NCBI GenBank assembly: GCA_023846275.1
Contig: CM043875.1
Coordinates: 26,917,470-26,981,469 of the forward strand
Source of the DNA: Vanilla planifolia
Lineage: Eukaryota > Streptophyta > Magnoliopsida > Asparagales > Orchidaceae
Length of the DNA: 64,000 bases
Direction of reading: 5' to 3'
Both the position numbers and the translations under genes were made by a program. A model generated the notes under the pieces. It was not told the origin of the DNA. It made no database searches and saw only the letters and a list, made by a program, of their open reading frames with translations. How positions within the stretch are numbered: position 1 is the stretch's first letter; the number at the start of each line of letters is the position of its first letter. Positions 46,047 to 59,389 of this stretch are shown in pieces.

Positions 46047-49000
46047 ATGACTAAAATTTTAGTTTGGAATATCAGGGGCATCTATGGCAAGAAGTCGAGG
46101 TGCTTTCTCCAGAGGCTTGTGCGTGAAAGCAAGATTGGAGTAGTCGCCCTAGTTGAGACCCGTGCTCAAAGCTTTGCGCGGAGGGATGTTGATCGTTTGC
46201 TTGGCAAGGATTGGAACCACGTGGTTCAACCTTCGGTGGGGAAATCTGCTGGTATTGTTGTCCTTTGGAGGAGCTGTCTGGTGGTGAACTCCATTCGCTC
46301 GTTCATGCACGCGGTGTCGTTTGAACTGGGCATTTCTGGGAGGCGCTGTCCTCAAGTGTTGTGTCGTCTATGGGCCGAGGGAATCCTTGAAACGGAAGGA
46401 ATTGTGGAACTTTCTAAGGCAGGAGGCTGAGAGTGCTGGCCCACTGCTGGTTGCCGGCGACTTCAATATTGTCATGTCGCAGGGTGAGAAGAAGGGGGGA
46501 AGGAAATTTAAATTCAGCAGCTTGCAGCAAGAGTTTGTGGATGCAATTCAAGACATCCAGCTGGTGGATCTCATGTTCACTGGGAGTAAATTTACGTGGT
46601 GCAATGGTAAGGAAGGGGGTGCAAGGATTCTTGAGAGGCTGGATAGAGCGTTGATGAATATTGCGGGCATGCGTGCATTCCCGGGCTGCTCTGTTGCTCA
46701 CCTCATGCGGATTGGTTCTGATCATTGTCCCCTCCTTATTGACATTGAGGGGGGACGAAGGCCTGCTTGTATGCGCCGCATTCAGTTTGAGAGCGTCTGG
46801 CTGCAATTTCCGAAGGCAATGGGGGTCGTGCATCAGGCCTGGAGTAGGCGTACTAAGGGGAACTATATGGAGGCCCTTTCAACCAAGTTTCGCAGGTCGC
46901 TTCTGGCTCTGCGCTCATGGAGCAAGCTAGAGGTTGGTGATATTATGAGTACCAATGCTAATCTAGAACACAGCATCAATTCTTTGCAAGTCAAAGAGTC
47001 TCTGGAGGGATTAAATGAAGAGGAACACTGCTGTCTTGGGCAGCTAATTTTGGATTTCCACCGCGGCTGTGCACTGGAGGAGCGTTGGTGGTGGCAAAGG
47101 GCAAAACTCCACTGGATTCATCTGGGAGATCGTAATACTCGATTCTTCCATGCAGCCGCGACTGCACGCACCCGCAACAATCTCATCACCCAGTTGAAGG
47201 ATGATTCGGGCTGCATGGTCACCTCGCTGGATTCTATGTGTGCAGTCTTGGAACCTTTCTTTCAGATGAAGTGGGGCGGTGGGACTACGTCTTTACCTAT
47301 CCTGAAGCATTTGCCTCACGCCAGGGTTAGTGAAGCCTAGGCAAGCTTACTGGCCTGCCCTGTCACTGAACAGGAGATCTTCGCAGCCATCAAAGTTGCT
47401 AGGAGAAACAAAGCCCCTGGCCTGGATGGGGTTACTGCGGAGTTCGTCCAGGGATATTGGCAGATCACTCAGGGGGACACCATCAGTGCTGTGCTCTCTT
47501 TCTTTACTGGAAAGCAAATGCCTAGTTGCTGGAAGGATACCATCGTTGTACTTGTTCCGAAATCTCATGGCGCATGCAGGCCAGAACAGTTCAGGCCAAT
47601 TAGCTTATGCAACTTCATCTACAAAGTCGTTGCACGAGTTCTTGTTGAAAGGCTAAAGCTAATCCTCCCTCTCCTCATTTCAAGTGAACAGGGCGCGTTT
47701 GTGCCTGGAAGATGTATTGCAGACAATATCTTCATGGCCCAGGAAATGGCCTCGCGAATGCACTCTTCCTCTGCGAGGGCTGGGCTCATGGCGGTTAAAG
47801 TGGATATGGAGCAAGCCTATGACTCGGTGCAATGGGGGAGTGTGATGAACATCCTGAAAGCTATGGGCTTTCCGTCTACTTGGTGCGAATGGGTTGAGGC
47901 GTGTATCGTTAACCCTAGATATGCTGTACTGCTTAATGGCTCTCGGCTTCCTTGGATTCATGCCCAACGTGGTTTGCGGCAGGGCTGCCCCCTCTCGCCG
48001 TATCAGTTCACTTTGGTGACGGAGTATTTCTCCACTATCATGCACAATTATGAGTCCAGATCGCTGCTGGGGTTTAGTCCTGGGAAGGAATCTCCGCTTG
48101 TATCCCACCTTTTGTTTGCTGATGATATTCTGGTATATGCTTCGGCTACTCGTGCTACTGCGCATGCAGTTAATCTGGCCATGCAGAAGTTTTGCAGCGC
48201 CACAGGTTTGAGTGTCAACCTTGCGAAATCTAAGGTTTTTTTTAGCAAATTCACCAGTACTAAAAGGAAGAAGCTGATTGCGAGGAAATTGCATATGGCG
48301 CATGGGGAGAATCTCTGCTATCTGGGAGTTCCAATCTCGGCAAAGCCAATTAAGTTTAAGGATGTTAACTTCTTGCTCCAAAAGATTGATGATCAGGTGA
48401 TGAAATGGCGCATCAGGCACCTATCGCTTGCTGGGAGGATTGCCATGATTAAATGCGTCCTCAACTCTATCCCCACTCATCTGCTGAGCCACTGTGCTCT
48501 GCCGAAGCGCGCCATTGACGTGGCGGAGCGGAAGATTAGGAAATTTCTTTGGTGTGGTGCTACGGGTGAACGGAGGATGCATTATGCTAGCTGGGAGAAG
48601 ATCACTCTGCCTAAGGAAGCGGGGGGCCTTGGCCTCCTTGACCTGCGCACTTGGCAACGAGTCTTGATCATGAAACACTGCAGAAGATTGATTGGGCGTG
48701 AGAAGAACCCGTGGGTGTGCATTATGGCTGCTAAATACGGCGCTGCTCATTCCCTTGTTAAGTCTCCGCGGAGGGCATCTCTTGCTTGTAGGCATCTTGT
48801 TGCTGGTATGCCGGGCGCCCTTGCAAACTTTGTGTGGAGAATTGGCGACGACAAGGGTGTCTTATTTGCTGAAGATAACTGGCTTGGTGTGCTCCCAATT
48901 TGCTTGTGGCCTACGTTCATTAACATGGAGGTGGACTGGCCTATTCACGTTAGTGCATGCATTGTTGAGGTGGGTGTTTGGAACGAAGCAAGCATTAGGG

Positions 49001-50184
49001 TTTGGGCTAGCGACCTCCTTCTTGACCGCGTCCTGCATCTGCCTTGGGCACGTAACCAGGACATGCTTTTGCAGGTGCAGACGGAGTCGCCCCGGGTCAA
49101 CAACCTAAAACTTTACTCGCAAATGCGTGGTGCTAATATGGCTGAGGACGTGGGAGTTAACTTGGAGTATCTTAAGATGATCTGGAAACTTAAGACTCTA
49201 CCTAGGGTGAAACTCTTCCTTTGGCGGCTGATAGGTGATCACCTCCCTACTGCAGTTTGGCTGGCCCGTAGAAGACTTGCTGAGTGCAGTAGCTGCGTTT
49301 GGGATTGTATTGCGGACGAGACGCCGGAACATTTTATCTGGGAGTGCCCGTATGCACAGGCTCTCTGGCGCAGTAACCAACTTCGTGAGGCCATATCTGC
49401 ACTTGGTCTTCATCATGGTGCGGGCACTGGGCATTCCTTCTTGCAGAGGCTCTTTGAATTTGTGGCAGCACCTGCACGGAGAGTTGCCAATAGTTGGAAG
49501 CACGCTGCTACCCTTGCCACGGCAATGTACTACATCTGGGAATTCCGCAATGCGAAGAAGCACTACGATGAAAGGCCAAACTACAGTCTTATCCTACGCA
49601 AGCTGCAGATTGAGGTCGCTCTGCTTCACCGAACGCGTCCTTCCATGTCCTGCGGGAACCCGCTCAGTTCACCTGAACTGAATGTAGCCCAAAACTGGGT
49701 TCCTCCTCCCACTGGATGGGTCAAATTCAACTGTGATGCAGCTGTTGGGGATCACTCGGCGGGCCTTGACCTGGTTGCTAGGGATTATGTGGGGAAGCCC
49801 CTGCTGGTGTTTGGAAAGAAAGTAATCTCTCAAGCGAGTGGAGCCATGGAAGTCTATGCCTTGTTGGAGGCCTTTGTAGTGGCTAGATCAGCGTTCCCGG
49901 ACGCTCGGGCCATCGAGTTCCAAACCGACTCAACGCAGGCCATGCTGGAAGTGCGTGATCTCCTTGCCTAGGAGCCCACGAGGGGTGTATTTGCCAATGC
50001 AATTCTCCATGCCCGCGATCTTGACGCCCTTGTCATCTCCTGTATTTATAGAGAAGGTAACGCGCCGGCGGACTGGGTGGCGCGTGCTGCGTGCTGGTCC
50101 AGCTTCAGCTGGGGACGGGGTGTGCCTCTCCCTGAGCCGCTTTGCAAGTTAATGTATTTGGATTTCCTGTTCGATCCCCCTTAG
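46047..50184 (+). pseudogene. LINE ORF2 (endonuclease, reverse transcriptase, RNase H), three breaks
   Basis: Domains in order: APE-type endonuclease from 46,047 (ILVWNIRG, ALVETRAQ, VAGDFNIV, GSDHCPLL at about 46,710); reverse transcriptase about 47,540-48,400 (RPISLCNFIYKVVARVL, motif A VKVDMEQAYDSV, motif B RGLRQGCPLSP, motif C LLFADDILVYA near 48,120); zf-RVT near 49,290-49,350 (CSSCVWDC, ETPEHFIWEC); RNase H 49,720-50,130 (KFNCDAAVGD, MEVYALLEA, FQTDS, NAPADWVARAA). The RNase H acidic residues are all present. A one-base shift lies between about 46,320 and 46,370, and in-frame TAG codons lie at 47,338 and 49,969. The true end is the TAG at 50,182-50,184. The protein cuts the target and copies the element RNA at the nick. 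Confidence 0.9.
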
Positions 50185-50224
50185 GGGACGCCGCATGCTT
50201 ATGTTTAATAAAGGCTTATTTCAG

Positions 50225-50236
50225 GAATAGATAAAA
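50225..50236. repeat. LINE target-site duplication, right copy
   Basis: GAATAGATAAAA, identical to 43,727-43,738. The A-run in this sequence fits the TT/AAAA preference of L1 endonucleases. Confidence 0.85.
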
Positions 50237-52490
50237 AAGATTTAAGAAATTTAATCAAATTTAATTTAGGATTAGAATTTAAATTTTTTTATAGTTTTAT
50301 TAGAGTAATGATCATATTTATAAATGGTGAGACAGAGAATCAAATAATAGAATTTTCATGATTAAATTATTATTTTAAAAATTTTAAAATATTTTTTATT
50401 TTATATATAGAGCTTTTTTCGAAAAAAAGGAAAAGAAGAGTTAGAAGAGAAAAAGACATTAAATTTTAATTAATTAAATACAAGTTTAAAGTTTGGAAAT
50501 ATTTTTCATTTAATATGCTGAGTTATTTCTAGAAAAGGAATAAACATTTGAAAACTTATAATAGAAAATAAAAAGAAGAAAATTATAAAAACTTCATACA
50601 ATATTAAAGTACATAATGTTATAAAAGATTATAAAAACTTTATAACAAATAGCATAGGTTATTACTAAAAAATGATAATAAGTTTATGAAAATTAATCAT
50701 GTTTAGATCATAAAATAAAATCTATAAGAGAATAATATAGAGTTAATATTTGTATAAATTTTCAAAAATAAAAATAAAATAGAAAATAATTATAAAAATA
50801 AAAATCCAATTATTTGTAGAGTTTAAATTATGGTTTATTTTTAAGTGATGAGTAAAATTTTAGAATATTATTAGACAAAAAAATTTAAGAAATTTAATCA
50901 ATTTTAATGTATGATTAAAGCCTAAATATTTTTTTCCTATTTTTCTAAGACTAATGATTTGCTTGGCAAACGACAAGACAGAGAATTAAATAATAGAATA
51001 TTTAGGATTAAATTAGAATTTGAAAGGTTTAGAAACATTTTTTATTTAATACATTGAACTTTTTCGAGAAAAGGAAGAGTTAGAAGAGAAAAATATATTT
51101 AATAAATTAAATAATAAAATTTAATTAATTAAATAGAAGTTTAAAATATTTGAAGATATTTTTTATTTAACAGGTTAAGTAATTTTAAGAAGAAGAATAA
51201 AACACTCGAGAAATTATAATAAAGAATAAAAGAAACAAATTATAAATAAATATAAAATATTAATTTACATAATATTATCAATAATTATAAAATCTTTATA
51301 ACAAATGGTATACTTTATTAGTTAAAAACAATATTAATTTTGTGAAAATTAATCATATTTAGTTCATAAAAATAAGATATCAAAATTATACGAAAATAAT
51401 ATTGAGTTAATATTTATATAAATTTTTGGAAAATATTTATTAAAAAAATGACAAAAATTATTAAAATCTTATTATTTAAAGAATTTAAAGAGTAATTTAT
51501 TTTAAATGGTCAGTGAATTTTTTAAAGATGATTTGATTAAAAAATTAAAATCTAAATAATAAAATCAAAGTATTTGTTTTATTTTTATAAGTTAGCTTGA
51601 TAAATATTGAAATAGAGAAGTAAATATTAGAAATTTTTAGATTAAATTAGAGTTTGAAAGGTTTATAAACATTTTTTATTTAATACAATGTGCGTTTCTA
51701 AAGAAATGAAGAGCTAAAAGTGAAAAGGATATTTAATAAATTAAACAATAAAATTTAATTGGTTAAATAGAAACTCAAAAGAATTTTATAAAATTAAACT
51801 GGTTAAGTCTGACATAATGGAAGAAAAAGGAGGTGTGCATAAAATAGACGACATTTGTAAGTCTGAACCAAGCCAGGCGGACCAAAGTGCGCATCATTTG
51901 TGATGGTTTGTTTTTGGTTTTGTTATTTTCCTAAATTATTCTTGTGATATTGATTCCTTAAGGATTATACTTTAAAATAATATTGAGTAAATAATTTATA
52001 TTTTTTAAAAAATTATTAATTATATACAATAATGACAAAAAATTATAATTTTTTTTTATTTATAGAGTTCAAAGAATAGTCTATTTTAAATGATAAATTA
52101 ATTTTTGAAAGATGAATAGATAAAAAGTTTTAAAAATACAATCAAACTTAACATATAATTGAAACCTAAAGATTTTATTATATTTTTATAAGTTATCTTG
52201 ATAAATTGTAAGATAGAGAATTAAATAATATAATTTTAAAGATTAAATTAAAATTTGAAAGGTTTAGAAATATTTTTTATTTAATATATTAATTGCTTAT
52301 GAGGAAAGGAAGAATTAGAAGAAAAAACGATATTTAATAAATTAAATAGTTAAAATTTATTGGTTAAATAGAAAATTAAAAAATTTGGAAATATTTTTCA
52401 TTTTATAGGTTGAATAATTTGGAGTAGAAAATAAACACTTGAAAAATTATAAATTATTTTAAATAAAAGAAATCATAAAAATTCTATAGT
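50225..52490. repeat. Right part of the 0.6-kb tandem array
   Basis: Units continue at about 50,385, 51,020, 51,658 and 52,258 (position of the TTTGAAAGGTTTA block or its decayed form). A stretch of about 170 bp at 51,800-51,970 (GTAAGTCTGAACCAAGCCAG...) interrupts one unit and has no counterpart in the others. No coding sequence is seen. Confidence 0.7.
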
Positions 52491-54300
52491 CTATATTTGC
52501 ATCAAATTTCTTTCAAACAATGGAGTTATATTTAAGGTGGGGATTTTGGAAAATCTAAGTGTTATCTACATTTGTTAAGCTCTTGTATAATGAAATGAGA
52601 GAAAGCAAAAAGGGCAACTAGTGGAATGAGGGAGCACAAGTAGGGAATTATAATTATTTAATAAAGGTTTTTTTACCCAAAAATTTTGTTGAAGAATACT
52701 ATGATTGCAAACCCTAATTTAAATAAAGAAAAAAGAGAAACAATGACAATATATTTTATATCAATTTTTTTGTTATACTCTTTTATATGCTCTTAATTAT
52801 TCAATTAGTGACACAATGATTAACATATTACATTGAACTTATATGGTTAAGCAAAATAGCTAACTTTTATAAAGGGTGTCAAGAAATAATTAAAGATGAA
52901 ATTGATAAAATACTTGGCACTAAAATTATTCAAAAAATTCAATATCAAAATTGACAAGTCTCATTTTTTTAGTTTCCTCTTGTGGGATACTTGTTTTGCT
53001 AAACACTACCCTAACTCTTCCAGGCTTTTTTTAAGGTTTTCTCTCATTCCAAATACCTTTTTTCTCAATTACTATGGTATAGGCTTTAAAACTTTTTTAG
53101 CTTTTCTATGGTCTTCTTTGTTCTCTTCTCTCTCACCAAGCATCTTAAAGTTGAGCATGTCATTATCTTATTTCAATTTTCACTTAGAAGAATAACTTAG
53201 GAATAATCCTGACCTTTGGTCCAAGGTGAGGAAAAACTTAAACAACTTAATTACCTATATAAAATTTTGTTAATCCCTCATGTTAGCCTCAATAAAGACA
53301 CCAACCATACACTTTCTCCAAGTTGTGTGGATGAGCAAATGAAATGATCTTATTGATTTGAGTCATGGTATGAAATCTTCGTCACTAACAAGCTTTGATA
53401 TGCCCTTCCCTTCTATTGAATATACTCATTAATTAGCCTTTAGAACCATCTTAGCCTCTTTAAGCCAATTATGTTATCCACAAAAGGCTAGAAAGTTGAA
53501 TATTGTCCATCTTAAAGAATCCATTTGAATGTTCTTTAGGTATAATCCCTAATCCTTATATAACCTTTTCTCTCTTCAAAGATTTTTGTTGTGCAACCTC
53601 ATGATATCCCTTTGTCATTGTTAATGAAGGTAATAGTGTAGATTTCTTTTCCATTCCTCTATCATTAAGTATGGAAAAATAACAAGGAGCAAAGGAAGAA
53701 GGCGAAGGAAGAAAAATATTTTAGCCACAAAGAGATTGAATTCTCTAAGAAGACCCTCTTCAAGAGGTTTTAAATTCATAAAATTCTAATTTCTAAAGTT
53801 GTCTAGATTTCTCAAATTCTGACTTGCTTCATATATCCTCACCTATTTATATAGAGGTTTAGACATAATATTTAATTATAAAACTAAAAACGCGTGATTT
53901 TGATAAAGGAAATTAAAATTCTCCAAATTTTGCAAATCCACATCTGTTCGCACAAGCATCATGCACCGCACATCTATACGACCCTGCCATTGGAGCTGTC
54001 AGAGCACACAAGTATTGTTCCCACACATGGATAGCCTTTCATTCATACGAAACACATTTAAGGTCTGCGACTGACAGGGTTCACTTGTGCTTACCGTACA
54101 CGATCGTAAGCCTCTACACTGTGTCTCTACATGAAGTCTATTGTTTAATCTATTTCAATTATTTTGCCTCTTTTCTTGATTATTTTATCCATTTTAGATT
54201 CAATGACCTTGAAAGTAATCTCTTGGTCACACATTACATATGATTTTAGGTAGACAATTAATTATATGAATTAGGAGTAATTAACCATGATAGAAAGAAT
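52490..54300. other. Intergenic DNA, probably old element remains
   Basis: No gene is recognised. The frame at 52,896-53,195 has no known domain. The less AT-rich stretch at about 53,940-54,125 (CACATCTGTTCGCACAAGCA...) resembles neither flank and may be a piece of an LTR, but no partner was found. Confidence 0.35.
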
Positions 54301-57300
54301 ACTTAAATTTTCAAAAGAATTATCTCAATCAAGAAATACACAACATACTACAAATCTAATTCTAAGATTGCTATTATCAAATTTTTTTATTATTAGATAA
54401 ATAGAAATATGAATGTTGAGTTAAAAAGATAAATAAATGATATCTTTAAGAAAGGGTTCTTATCTTATTAACATTTTAGAAGGGTGATACTTGAAAGATG
54501 TGTGTTAATAGTAAACCTATAAATAAAATTACTATTAAATATAGATTTCATATTCATAGACTTGATTGTCATTTGATTATTATTTAATACAAGTTATTTT
54601 TAACAAAATTAATCTTAAAAGTGGATATCAACAAATTAGAATTAAATATGGTGATGAATGAAATATTGTCTTCAAAATATTATATAAATTATTTGAATGA
54701 CTAGTTATACTTTTTGGGTTATCCAATTGGTACTTTATAAGACTAATAAATACAATATTAATGTCATTTGACAAATGTTTAGTGTTATATTTCAATTATA
54801 TCTTGACTTATAATGAATTTAAAAATGATCACTTAAAGTATTTGAAGACAATTCTAAAATTAATGAGAAAAGTGGAATTATATATAAATTAAAAAAATAT
54901 AATGAAATGAATTTCTTAAGTTTTATAGTTTCAGGATCTAGGCTAAAGCTAAATCCATCTAAAATTAAAATTATAATTGATTGATTTATTTTTAAAAGTT
55001 TTACTAATGTTAAGAGTTTTCGTGGTTTAATTATCTTTTTGAATGTTTATTAAAGATTTTAGTATCATTATAGCACTAATAATTGATTTAATGAAACATG
55101 ATAAATTTTATGGATACCTAAAAGTAATAAAGCTTTTGATCCACTTAAGGTGCTTATAACTTCTTCACCTGTTTCAAAGTTACTTGATTTTTCCAAGGTA
55201 TTTGAAATAGTTTATGATGCTTCTCGATAGGCATAAGTAGATTTTTAAGTCAAGAACTCTAGCTTATAATATTTTTAATGATAAATTGAATAATCTTAGA
55301 CAAAAGGTTTCTATTTATAATAAAGAATGCTATGCTACAATTCAAACATTAAGACATTAGAAAACTTTTTACTTCATCAGAAGTTTATCATTAATAAGAT
55401 CACAAAAAATTGAAATTTATAGAAATCTAAATAAAGTTAAACCACATGTATTTAAAATGAGTAGAAATTTTTAATATATCATTTGGTTATTTTATTACTT
55501 ATTTAATGATAACAAAACTCATATTACTATGTTTACTAATACTTTTTAAGTATTTATTTATAATAGAAAAAAAGTTGAGAATAAAAAAACAAATGAAAAA
55601 ACTTTAAAGAGTTTAGAAACCAAAAATGAACCATTAATGTTAAAATGCAATGACAATTATGCAAAAAATGAAGGAGAAAGATAATAGAGAGGGTGAGGTA
55701 GTCAAGGAAACCTTTAAGGGTCATCATGTCAAAAAACTAATAATTTAAGTAGGTTAAATTGTTAGCTTTCATGAAATATTATTATAAAACATAATATATT
55801 ATGAGTATTTTGTAAGACATAGAATCATTTGCATATATTTTGATTTAAATGATTGCACATTGCTATTATTGATATATTTAAAGATATAATGTTATAAAAA
55901 TCGAAACATATGATAAGATGCAAATGAAAAGAAAATAAAAAGAAAAAAAAGAATGATTGTTTATGCATCACTTGGTATTCATATACTTTCTAACTAACTA
56001 AATAATCCTCTAGCTTAATTTAAAAGTTAAAGAATGGTTCTAGCTTATGTGAATCATTTATTGATGCTTGCCTTGCATCACTTAACATGCTTTGTTATGT
56101 TATATGTTGGAAATTGACCTAGCATACATGTAGTAGTCCTCATAAATTAACCATGAATTATAACCTTAATCAAGGTTTTTTCTTATTTTATTTGGATCTT
56201 GTAGATCCAAAACTTGAGAATTGTTATAATTGTGTAGCTTAAAATGCTTGCCAAGATAACTATAGCCAAATCTACAATTGGAGCTTATCATCATGAACGT
56301 CTTAATGCAATGAACTTGTAGATATGTTGCTCGTATTTTTTGAAGGTTGTTTAAAATTTCTTATGAATTATTGAAAAAGAAAAAGGATAAAAAAATAATA
56401 TTAAATAATAACTTTTTATTATAAAAGAATAGCTATCATATATCTCTCTAATGTGATCATTTCATTCTCAAATAGTTCACTAAAAAATAATGAAAGAGAG
56501 GAGAGCTCATGCGAACATTATGTAGGTGTTTTGCATAACATGGAATCATCTACATATGTTTTGATTTAAGTAATCATATATTACAATTATTGATATATAT
56601 AAAGAATTATGTTATAAAAATTGAAATATATGATAAGAAAGAAATACAAAAAAAAAATAAAAAATAAAAAGAAAGAAAAAAACTGTTTATGTTTAGAGAT
56701 ATTGAAGATCATGAGAAAAAAAAGAAATATAAATGTAAAATATTTTTTTATAACTTTATCTTATAACTATTTGACGTGAGAAAGAAAAATCTTATCTTAT
56801 TGTTGTGAGATTGGGCAACGACATGATTTAGGCCCTATTCTCATCAGCATATGATGTATCAACGAGGGAGTGGTGGCTCTATAATAGATAATTATATAAT
56901 ATGAGATTTCAATGAGTAAAGATGACAGTTATAAAAGAAAATTTGGATCTAAAAAACGAAACAAAAAATAAAAAAAGAAAAATGATAATGATCAAAATAT
57001 TAAGTAAACCTTTATGCCCTAAAAATCCTAAGAAAAATAGACTATGATGCTTTTAACCATATGTTGTCAAAGATGATAATGATTCTCTTCTCTTAAGAAC
57101 ACAAACAAAAAATAAATAAATATATTTAATAATATACACACATTTAATGTCCAAATGTCTTAAAATTATGAAAATCATGATTGATCAAACTTTTCGATTT
57201 GCATTCATTAGAATCATGAAACCCATGCAAATAAAGATGTAGCATATTAGTAGAGAAGTCTACTTGAGTAATAAAATTAATTAACCTTATAAGGATTTAT

Positions 57301-57440
57301 CAATCTTCAATAAATTAGGAGAGACTTTTACTCCTAGTTCTATTAGAGTTATCAGTGTGATAACTCCATTTGTCACCATTGGCTTAATCAATGTCATTGG
57401 ACATTTAGCATAACAAATGGCCCTTTCCTTGGGCAACATT
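54300..57440 (+). mobile_element. Decayed Ty3/gypsy relic, plus orientation (left arm)
   Basis: Plus-strand translation shows reverse-transcriptase traces (FNKINLKSGYQQIRIKYGDE, LFGLSN, YNEFKNDHLKYLKTILKLM at about 54,590-54,880) and RNase H-like traces to about 55,560. The rest is non-coding and shares blocks with 60,840-63,090 in reverse (GAAGTCTACTTGAGTAATAA near 57,260). A segment of about 150 bp is duplicated inside it (about 55,790 and 56,525). It has many breaks and is old. Confidence 0.75.
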
Positions 57441-57645
57441 TGATAAGGATGTTATCTTTGTATAAAATGTGTGATGATTCATAATTTTTAATAAGAAAGC
57501 AGCTCCATTTGCTAATAAATGATCTATGTTTTCATTATTGAAGAGTTGATCATAGATCTAATATGAAATCCAAAAGCCATACGGATAACTTCTCTTAAAC
57601 AAACAGAGCTTGAACAAAACATTCATGTACTTAATGCAGGGAGAC

Positions 57646-59101
57646 TCAATTGTTCACATGGATCCTCCCAAGGGTATTTCCCACGTCGATCACAAATCTG
57701 TATCTCACATCGGCCTTTGCAAGCCTCTGCATGGCCTCATTTACGTAGTCCACCCCGATGAGCTCGATCTCTGCAGTGATGTTGTGTTCCCCTGCAAAAT
57801 CTATCATCTCCTGTGTCTCCTTCATACCACCAATCCCACTTCCTGCAATCATTTTCCCACCTGAACCAAATGGTCCACCGACCTCCATGAGTCCACACGA
57901 AACGCCACAAGCAAAAGGATGCATCGTGCAAGCTCTAGTTTTAAGTACGCTTACCAATTATCAGAGGGAAGGCGTGCAATTCGTAAGGCTGCTCCGGCGC
58001 ACCAACCATGATCATCTTCCCATGGAGCTTCAACAAGAAGAGCAATGGCGTGATGTCGTGCTTCGCGGACACCGTGTTGATGATGCCGTCCATGGTGCCC
58101 ATTGCAGCCTGCAGAGAAGAAACGATATTTGCATCATCTTTAAATGAATAAAGATCAAAACTTGATCTCAAGAACTACTTACGTGCATCTGCTCTGAATC
58201 CGTGCTGAGAAGGAAATTATCGGCACCCAATTTACTGATGGCTTCATCCTTCTTCTTCGACGATGTGCTTATAACAGTAACCTTCACTCCAAAAGCCTTG
58301 GCAAACCTCACTGCAAGATGGCCGAGCCCGCCCAATCCCACCACGCCAATGTGTTTTCCGGGCTTGTTGAGACCGAAGTTCTTCAAAGGGCTATAAACCG
58401 TGATGCCGGCGCAGAGCAGGGGAGCTCCCCCCTCCATGGCCAAGCTTTCGGGAAACTTCACCACGAAGTGCTCGTTAACCACAATCATATCGGAGTAGCC
58501 TCCGTAGGTCGGAGTCCCATCTGTGTCGATGGAGTTGTAGGTTAGAATCATCTTCGGGCAGTGGTTCTCGAGGTCCTGCTCACAGCAATAACAGGAGCGG
58601 CACGAATTGACGAGGCAGCCGACGCCGACTCTGTCTCCAACTTTAAACTTATGGACTCTGCTTCCGGTTTCAGTCACGATGCCAACTATCTCGTGCCTGG
58701 AAGAGAAGTGCAGTGTGGTTAATTTCATGCAATCTCTATGAATCGTTTTATTCTCTTAGATAAGGAAACTAAGACAGCAGTTGTTGCCATACCCAGGAAC
58801 CACCGGATACATTGTGCTTGGCATGATGGTGTTTTTCCATTCGTTTTTTATGAAGTGGATATCGGAGTGGCAGATGCCGCAGAAAAGTATCTTAATGGTA
58901 ACGTCTTCTTCTCCATTGTTTCTGTCAATTGGATCTATAGGTGAGAAGCTAGATAGAAGACAAATAAGAAGAGAGAGACAGCGGGAGAGACCTTCTTGAG
59001 AAAGTGAAAGGGTAAAGCACGCCAGAGTCATCCATTGCCGCTAAGCCGAAGGCTTTTCGAGGATGCTCCTCCTCCGGGGAAAACTTCTTAACGTTCGCCA
59101 T
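57646..59101 (-). CDS. Cinnamyl alcohol dehydrogenase family protein, five exons, complete
   Basis: Exons on the minus strand are 59,101-58,992, 58,921-58,793, 58,696-58,183, 58,108-57,955 and 57,860-57,646. They join in phase to 373 residues, close to the usual 355-365. All introns are GT-AG. The protein is a zinc-dependent medium-chain alcohol dehydrogenase that reduces cinnamyl-type or related aldehydes with NADPH, probably in the cytosol. Catalytic zinc ligands C54 (GICHSD), H81/E82 (PGHE) and C175 (LLCAG) are present, as are structural zinc Cys 112, 115, 118 and 126 and the cofactor loop GLGGLG (200-205). It looks closer to the mannitol-dehydrogenase-like/ELI3 branch than to lignin CAD, but this is a tentative reading. 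IAGSGIGG replaces the common IIGSxIGS near the end. Confidence 0.92.
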
Positions 59102-59245
59102 CGTCTATTTGTAATAAAGAGAGATGAAGAGAGACCGCGATTGTGTGATGAAGGCGGAAAGGTTGCAGAGGTTTTTAAAGAGGCTCGGTTGCCGCCACTG
59201 CCCGCTGACGTTATGGATGATCCGAGAGGAATGGGCAAATCAGTA

Positions 59246-59256
59246 ATTATATATAA
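59246..59256 (-). promoter_or_regulatory. Possible TATA box of the CAD gene
   Basis: On the minus strand TATATATAAT lies about 145 bp before the ATG at 59,101. The spacing suits a plant promoter with a 5' UTR of about 100 bp. AT-rich DNA gives such matches by chance, so this is weak. Confidence 0.35.
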
Positions 59257-59389
59257 TCCACTTGTCAAAGAAGAAAAACAATCTAACGTCTTGGAATCTC
59301 GGACCATAGATCCAACGGTTACGAGAGTGTTCAAAGAGCATATGATTTATTGCTTTTCAGAACCTTTTATGATTTAAATTTAAAAATTC

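Larger units (their letters stand above)
43739..50224 (+). mobile_element. Near-complete plant L1-type LINE with RNase H
   Basis: The element is 6,486 bp and lies between 12-bp target-site duplications. It holds a GC-rich 5' UTR (43,739-44,142), ORF1 (44,143-45,837), ORF2 (46,047-50,184) and a short 3' UTR with AATAAA at 50,207. No poly(A) tail precedes the right duplication, which is unusual for L1. ORF1 is open; ORF2 has one frameshift and two in-frame stops, so the copy is recent but inactive. It is inserted in one unit of the 0.6-kb tandem array. Confidence 0.93.

Noticed and set aside
44065-49681. Many minus-strand and shifted frames across the LINE
   Set aside because: They are shadows of ORF1 and ORF2, whose domains read on the plus strand.
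42130-52490. CRISPR-like regular repeats
   Set aside because: The units are 0.6 kb, diverged and AT-rich in a plant nuclear context, with no short constant repeats with unique spacers.
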